A DNA stretch of 45,535 nucleotides, taken from NCBI GenBank assembly GCA_040755155.1, contig JBFMBP010000111.1, positions 1 to 45,535 of the forward strand. The letters run 5' to 3'. Below the pieces are notes generated by a model. The model did not search any database, had not been told where the DNA came from, and saw nothing but the letters and a program-made list of their open reading frames with translations. Origin of the DNA: Candidatus Omnitrophota bacterium. GTDB taxonomy: Bacteria; Hinthialibacterota; Hinthialibacteria; Hinthialibacterales; Hinthialibacteraceae. The position numbers were made by a program, and so were the translations under genes. Every line of letters begins with the position of its first letter. The first letter of the stretch is position 1. This document shows, piece by piece, positions 42,438-45,535 of this stretch.

Positions 42438-44902
42438 GCGGCTTTGACTCCCCCTTTTTGGCGGAATACTTTAATAGCGTTTTCGAGTTCTTTTCCGTAA
42501 ATCGTGGGATCGATTTCATCCGATAGGATGGATGGATTGATTATCCAAGCGTCTTTGATATCTCCACCGCCCGTTACGGCTTGGAGTAGAAAACCGTGCG
42601 AAACCAGGATTGAAACGATTACCCGCGCCCGCCGTGCGAATCGGATCGCACGGGAACCGCCTTGATAAATGTCTTTCAAGCGGATCGCTTCGCCGGGGAG
42701 TTCGATGTTGCGAAATATCCATGCCATTGTGCGGCGGGCTAAATCAAGATCGGGATCGTCTTGCGCGCATTCGAAAAGCCGAATGGCTTCGTTTGTGTGA
42801 TGGATTATGATGCGGATCGCAGATTCTAGGGTTTCATTTGTTATCATCTCTGCGTCAGGCTTATGAAAAACCTCGATAACCGCCGCTACCCGCAGAACAT
42901 TTTCGGGGGCTTTATTCGCCATGCTCCGAATGCTTTGAAGGGGGCCGCCTTCCCCCATTGCGGTTTCGATGCGGTTGTGAAATCCAATCCATAGAGATTC
43001 CGCTTTTTGTTCAAGACGGATCGTCCAGGGCTGTAATTCTTCCGTCGTTTCTTCGCGGATCGGCCAGGACGATTCAAGCAAATCGCGAACGCGGGAACAA
43101 TAACGCCGAAAAGCGGGATCGTCATGGATGTTTTTTCTCATCTCATCGGGATTAATTAAGCGCTCTCCAATGCGTGAAGCGGGAAACGCCGGAAGAAAGC
43201 GGGATAGAAAGCCTTGATCGCCTAACGTTGCGTTACTCAAAAATGCTTGGGCTATGCGCCTTTGCAGCATGAGATGGATAGAAAGCCGCCGCCCCGCCAT
43301 ATAATGCGCTCCGTCCTTGGCGCGGACGCGGGAAATAGTTCCCCCGCCCCATAATTCTGAAAGCCCAGCCGCCGTCTTTGTCTGGTTCTCATCACTCATG
43401 GCGTAACCGCCTAGAAACCGCCCGCCCTCATCGGAAAATAGGCCAAGGGCGGGAATGGCTTCCTCAAACAACCGACATAATCCCTCAAACGTTGGTTCGC
43501 TGAAAATCAAAAATGGTTTGCGGGGCGGGAGAGGTTCAGGGCCGATTTCGTTTAGGCTTTCCTTCCGCAAGAATCGCTCTTTATTTTTTGACGAAAGCGC
43601 TTCACTCCGGGCTTTTTCCCATATCGTCCTTTCGTCGTCAAATTCTTGACGCGCCCGCTTGTATTCTCTCATCCGTTCCTCTTGCCATCGCCGATGTTCG
43701 AATAGCGCCAAAGTGTCAACCGTCGATTTCCGTTCTCCGCTTTCGCCGATGGTCAGAAAGAAAAGCGATGAAGGACGTTTGTCTCCCCGGATCAAAACAT
43801 CGACGAATGGTTGAACGCAAAGCGCCGCCGCCGCCAAGATCGAATTTCCAACGATAGCGGCGGGGGCTTGCGTGTAGCGTTGAACGGCTTGGGCGGCGGG
43901 GCTAAGGATGGGGCCAAGGGCTTCTAAGGGATACGTTTCCGGCGGCTCGGTTTCCCGTTCCAGGGGGATAGGGATTGTCGATTCTGCGCCGCCGGGGGCG
44001 GTTATGACGGGCATAGCCGATGCGGGCGGCGGTTCGTATTCCGGGGCGAGTTCCACTAACCGGCGCAACTCATCCGCCGTTCCGCCGGAAGCCAACCAGT
44101 CGGAAACATCGCCCTTTTCGGGAAGCCCCGGAAGAGGAACGATCTTGACGGATCGCGCCGCGCCGTGGAGAGACGCCGCCACATCCGCCACGCGTTTTTG
44201 ACCGGGTTCGTCATTATCGGAAATAATGACAACATCGCGCCCGGCTAGTAGGCGCCGGGCGTCCTCTTGGACGAGATTCCATTTTCCCGCGCCTTGCGGG
44301 GCCGTCGTTGCGAGAAGGCCAAACGCCCGCAATGCGTCCGCGTCCTTCTCGCCCTCGACGATGAAAATGGGTTGACTCTTATCGGCTTGGATCAATTCGG
44401 GAAGCCGATAAAGAACGCGCCGGACGCCGTTCATGTCCCAGATATGGCCGCCGTTCCCGTCGGGCCGCCTCTGTTTAAACCCCTTCGGCTTAAACCGGCA
44501 AACTTCGAATAAGAGATTTCCCTTTTCATCTTGATAGGGATAGGCTTTAGTCTGGATCGGTTTTTCGCCCGTGGGCTTCACCGTTGACGCTGGAAACACC
44601 GGGCCGTGGTTCTTACCGCATTCGCATGAGCCGTCTAACCGATGAGGATAGGTTTGCCCGTTCGGATCGGGCTTGAGGTTTCCCGCGTATTCTTGCCTGC
44701 TACAGTGAGCAAAAAGACCATCGCCGGAAAGAAAGCCATGACAACGTTTCCCCTTGCCTCTAGGCATTTCATCGTATCCGCCGCATATAGGGCAGGGTGA
44801 ATTTTTTGTAAATCTTCGCTTCTCGCCTTTTACGCAGGATGGATTGGATGGTACATTACTATTTGAAAAACTGTTATTTTGTGATATGCTTTGATTGTTC
44901 AC
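42434..44902 (-). CDS. TOPRIM-DUF3987 primase/helicase of a mobile element
   Basis: An 822-aa replication protein. The N-terminus has a CHC2-like zinc site (Cys37, Cys40, Cys54, Cys67) and additional Cys93 and Cys95. A TOPRIM domain follows with VEGEKDADAL (Glu184) and IISDNDEPGQKR (Asp229, Asp231), as in phage and plasmid primases. From about 325 is a DUF3987 helicase-like ATPase with Walker A GESGERKST (386-394) and a Walker B-like LFSDEGG. The C-terminus (about 700-800) looks like a winged helix. The GTG start has GAGG 10 bases upstream and overlaps the stop of the 58-aa ORF. It likely starts replication at the adjacent iteron-like array. Confidence 0.88.
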   Translation of the reverse strand: MNNQSISQNNSFSNSNVPSNPSCVKGEKRRFTKNSPCPICGGYDEMPRGKGKRCHGFLSGDGLFAHCSRQEYAGNLKPDPNGQTYPHRLDGSCECGKNHGPVFPASTVKPTGEKPIQTKAYPYQDEKGNLLFEVCRFKPKGFKQRRPDGNGGHIWDMNGVRRVLYRLPELIQADKSQPIFIVEGEKDADALRAFGLLATTAPQGAGKWNLVQEDARRLLAGRDVVIISDNDEPGQKRVADVAASLHGAARSVKIVPLPGLPEKGDVSDWLASGGTADELRRLVELAPEYEPPPASAMPVITAPGGAESTIPIPLERETEPPETYPLEALGPILSPAAQAVQRYTQAPAAIVGNSILAAAALCVQPFVDVLIRGDKRPSSLFFLTIGESGERKSTVDTLALFEHRRWQEERMREYKRARQEFDDERTIWEKARSEALSSKNKERFLRKESLNEIGPEPLPPRKPFLIFSEPTFEGLCRLFEEAIPALGLFSDEGGRFLGGYAMSDENQTKTAAGLSELWGGGTISRVRAKDGAHYMAGRRLSIHLMLQRRIAQAFLSNATLGDQGFLSRFLPAFPASRIGERLINPDEMRKNIHDDPAFRRYCSRVRDLLESSWPIREETTEELQPWTIRLEQKAESLWIGFHNRIETAMGEGGPLQSIRSMANKAPENVLRVAAVIEVFHKPDAEMITNETLESAIRIIIHHTNEAIRLFECAQDDPDLDLARRTMAWIFRNIELPGEAIRLKDIYQGGSRAIRFARRARVIVSILVSHGFLLQAVTGGGDIKDAWIINPSILSDEIDPTIYGKELENAIKVFRQKGGVKAA

Positions 44903-45075
44903 TTGTAAATAACCTCAATTCCCGCCCGCATTGCTTGCCAGAGCGATACGGGCGATTTCGTTTTTAGCGGACGCCATCGCCGCCTTCGCCTTTGTTTCCG
45001 CCGGAAATTACAGAGATGGTAACATGCCAACGCAAAAAAAGGCGTTATCGCTTCTATGTCGAATGGGGCAATCAT
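44899..45075 (-). CDS. 58-aa basic protein between the AlpA-like and primase genes
   Basis: A short gene fitted exactly between its neighbours. Its ATG overlaps the stop of the AlpA-like gene as ATGA (45072-45075), and its TGA overlaps the GTG of the primase as GTGA (44899-44902). The product begins MIAPFDIEAITPFFALACYH, continues with an Arg/Lys-rich stretch (RRKQRRRRR, about 25-33), and ends WQAMRAGIEVIYK. The basic centre suggests nucleic-acid binding. The double four-base overlap is strong evidence that it is translated. No known family. Confidence 0.65.
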   Translation of the reverse strand: MIAPFDIEAITPFFALACYHLCNFRRKQRRRRRWRPLKTKSPVSLWQAMRAGIEVIYK

Positions 45076-45308
45076 CGGCTTGAGCCTTCCGCCGCCGCGC
45101 CCGCGCCATCATCGGAAGTTGACGTTCGAAGCCGTTCATCTATCCATGCTTGCAGGTCAGACGCTTGATAGCGAATCGCCTTCGCCGAAATCTTCAAAAA
45201 TCGCGTGCCGCCGCCGCGCCATCGCCAATTCCTTAGCGCCGATACGGTAAATCCCAGAAATGCCGCCGCTGCTCTTTCGTTCAATAACGGTTGGTTTGAT
45301 GTTTCCAT
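45072..45308 (-). CDS. AlpA/excisionase-like helix-turn-helix regulator
   Basis: A 78-aa protein, METSNQPLLNERAAAAFLGF then TVSALRNWRWRGGGTRFLKI, and later IRYQASDLQAWIDERL. This is the compact MerR-like winged helix of AlpA and excisionase proteins. The ATG at 45308 is chosen because AAGGTGA lies 8 bases upstream; a GTG at 45320 lies inside that ribosome-binding site. In satellites and P4-like elements AlpA activates integrase/excision or the replication operon. Here it is the first gene of the operon and sits below a palindromic operator. Confidence 0.82.
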   Translation of the reverse strand: METSNQPLLNERAAAAFLGFTVSALRNWRWRGGGTRFLKISAKAIRYQASDLQAWIDERLRTSTSDDGAGAAAEGSSR

Positions 45309-45328
45309 AATTCGTTTCACCTTCGTCC

Positions 45329-45346
45329 TTTGTCAAATTTGACAAA
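45329..45346. promoter_or_regulatory. Palindromic operator upstream of the AlpA-like gene
   Basis: TTTGTCAAATTTGACAAA is a perfect 18-bp palindrome between the predicted -10 and the ribosome-binding site of the AlpA-like gene. A further half-site, TTTGTCAA, lies at 45387-45394 over the -35 element. It is well placed for repression by a dimeric regulator encoded by the element. Confidence 0.65.
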
Positions 45347-45366
45347 ATTTTTAAAATGCGGAGCGT

Positions 45367-45394
45367 ATTGTCGCTCTGAATGTCCGTTTGTCAA
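45367..45394 (-). promoter_or_regulatory. Promoter of the satellite operon
   Basis: On the minus strand TTGACA (plus 45389-45394), a 16-base spacer and GACAAT (plus 45367-45372). The -10 lies within a small inverted repeat, GAGCG-TATTGT-CGCTC (45361-45376). Transcription would run into the AlpA-like, 58-aa and primase genes. Confidence 0.5.
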
Positions 45395-45470
45395 TACTTT
45401 TTTTTAAAAAAATGTAGATTGATGGTAGGTGCTTGCGGATTTGTGGCGGAATTTAAGGTTTAATCGATGC

Positions 45471-45527
45471 CCGGCGAGCCGGATCGCCGGTCTTCCCAGG
45501 CCGCCCCGCGAAGGGCGGCTAGGGAAG
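45471..45527. other. Two strong GC-rich hairpins at the right edge
   Basis: The first stem is CCGGCGA/TCGCCGG (45471-45477 with 45484-45490). The second is CTTCCCAGGCCGCCC with GGGCGGCTAGGGAAG (45492-45506 with 45513-45527), 13 of 15 pairs with a 6-base loop. There is no T-run after either on the plus strand within the window. It may be a structured RNA, a terminator of a gene to the right read on the minus strand, or a recombination or packaging site. Confidence 0.45.
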
Positions 45528-45535
45528 GGCTAAGC

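Larger units (their letters stand above)
40832..45535 (-). mobile_element. Phage-satellite-like (PICI-like) integrated element, partial
   Basis: From the tRNA 3' end to the right edge, all credible genes run on the minus strand toward the tRNA: AlpA-like regulator, 58-aa basic protein, TOPRIM-DUF3987 primase/helicase, a 146-aa ORF over an iteron-like array, two small ORFs, and a terminase small subunit followed by a terminator. Several starts and stops overlap by four bases. No large terminase, portal, capsid or tail gene is present between terS and the tRNA. That arrangement is expected in satellites that redirect a helper phage's packaging, not in a complete prophage. Integrase and right attachment site would be outside the window. 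Plasmid-like or ICE alternatives remain. Confidence 0.65.

Noticed and set aside
40832-45535. Complete prophage
   Set aside because: Only terS, primase and regulator are present. The side of terS where terL should follow is occupied by a terminator and the tRNA. A prophage continuing to the right cannot be wholly excluded but is less likely.

Overview
The window looks like a chromosomal contig from an uncultured, double-membraned (Gram-negative type) bacterium of the PVC/FCB-adjacent or Sumerlaeota/Hydrogenedentota/Omnitrophota-like kind. This rests on several features: a PulG-like pseudopilin, DUF4962/heparinase-type and Tat-exported glycan enzymes, several GT-C membrane glycosyltransferase-like proteins, secreted repeat proteins, and many palindromic intergenic repeats. 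The phylum is inference; I see no marker that fixes it.

Layout. 1-4360: tail of an unknown gene, phosphonoacetaldehyde hydrolase (phnX), a second HAD hydrolase, an NAD-dependent epimerase and a GT2 glycosyltransferase, separated by palindromic repeats. 4542-9331: a GT-C-like membrane protein, a secreted GH113-like glycosidase, a single-domain response regulator and an orphan 425-aa protein. 9405-12707: a secreted helical-repeat protein, a broken duplicate of its N-terminus, and between them two AT-rich orphan exported proteins. 13002-18366: housekeeping valS and rpsU (the latter with a clear promoter and terminator) and a large repeat lipoprotein. 18708-30713: a DUF4962/heparinase-like lyase, a membrane protein, a pseudopilin, a small zinc-motif signalling protein, a ThuA-like protein, a Tat-exported alpha/alpha-barrel protein, and a FapA-TPR gene pair. 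30724-40609: guaB, a secreted protein that I read as a six-bladed beta-propeller, a GT-C membrane protein, a sensor kinase and an acyl-CoA ligase.

40758-45535: tRNA-Arg(ACG), then a compact minus-strand gene block of foreign character: an AlpA-like regulator, a small basic protein, a TOPRIM-DUF3987 primase/helicase, small ORFs, and a terminase small subunit followed by a terminator. There is no large terminase, capsid or tail gene between terS and the tRNA. Just 3' of the primase gene is a dense array of RTTAGC hexamers in two clusters flanking an AT-rich segment. I interpret this block as the tRNA-proximal half of a phage-satellite (PICI-like) element carrying its own iteron-type origin. The integrase and right attachment site would lie beyond the right edge. 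This is the best candidate for something undescribed here.

Four families of palindromic, probably non-autonomous repeats occupy the intergenic spaces. No CRISPR array, rRNA or complete insertion sequence was seen.
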